Below are positions 5,479-5,608 of a stretch of DNA of 5,608 bases, one piece after another. Position numbers and translations under genes: made by a program. The notes below the pieces were generated by a model. The model was not told the DNA's origin, searched no databases, and saw only the letters and a program-made list of their open reading frames with translations. The DNA lies in assembly GCA_016928495.1 (NCBI GenBank), contig JAFGKQ010000091.1:1-5608 (forward strand), read 5' to 3'. Source of the DNA: Candidatus Fermentibacterales bacterium (GTDB taxonomy: Bacteria > Fermentibacterota > Fermentibacteria > Fermentibacterales > JAFGKQ01). The first letter of the stretch is position 1; every line of letters begins with the position of its first letter.

Positions 5479-5608
5479 TTATCGCCAGAAGCGGCGGATC
5501 TCCGACATGTCCTCGGACAGGACGGGCACCGAGTCGAAGTCCCTCCAGTGGTCGGGAATCAGCTCGAAGTAGGGGGGCTGCAGGAAGCGCCTTCCGAAGA
5601 GGATCAGG
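5479..5608 (-). CDS. C-terminal fragment of an unrecognised protein
   Basis: Reading the minus strand from the right edge gives 42 residues ending at TAA (5481-5479). Almost every third codon position is G or C, as in the neighbouring genes, which argues for a real coding end. The fragment starts FGRRFLQPPYFELIPDHW a few residues in and ends EIRRFWR. It is rich in aromatic and charged residues and has no membrane segment. I do not recognise the family. The gene converges on the transporter gene, and its stop lies one base from the direct repeats, so the repeats sit in its 3' end region. Confidence 0.6.
   Translation of the reverse strand, partial: LILFGRRFLQPPYFELIPDHWRDFDSVPVLSEDMSEIRRFWR

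Overview
The window is GC-rich bacterial DNA, dense in genes, with a strong preference for G or C at third codon positions and frequent AGG arginine codons. Non-ATG starts (GTG, TTG and probably CTG) are common, and every main gene has a good Shine-Dalgarno (SD) sequence. No gene here fixes the phylum. The style fits a high-GC, poorly characterised bacterial lineage, possibly known mainly from metagenomes, but that is only an impression.

Left half, minus strand: the beginning of a tryptophan operon. A near-consensus sigma70-type promoter (TTGACA, 17-bp spacer, TATAAA; 2490-2518) drives a leader of about 240 nt. The leader encodes a short peptide with tandem Trp codons in an aromatic cluster (F-R-Y-Y-W-W-Y). 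A 10-bp terminator hairpin followed by TTTT lies just before trpE. Competing pairings can be drawn by eye, so this looks like a complete ribosome-mediated trp attenuator. trpE (anthranilate synthase component I) follows, and trpD (anthranilate phosphoribosyltransferase, cut by the left edge) overlaps it by 4 bases. No trpG lies between them, so the glutaminase subunit must be encoded elsewhere.

Right half, plus strand: a compact, apparently co-transcribed set diverging from the trp promoter. It holds an exodeoxyribonuclease III family AP endonuclease (TTG start), then a secreted protein of unknown function with an HEWG motif (stop and start overlap in TGATG), then a ten-helix EamA/DMT-family transporter. 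The transporter appears to start at a CTG codon, which restores its first membrane helix. The three functions are not obviously related.

Right edge: a short intergenic stretch carries two near-identical 18-bp direct repeats of a GGGGAC...TCCCC type. Beyond it is the C-terminal end of an unrecognised minus-strand gene.

The most notable items are the attenuator, the likely CTG start, the trpE-trpD junction without trpG, and the uncharacterised HEWG secreted protein.
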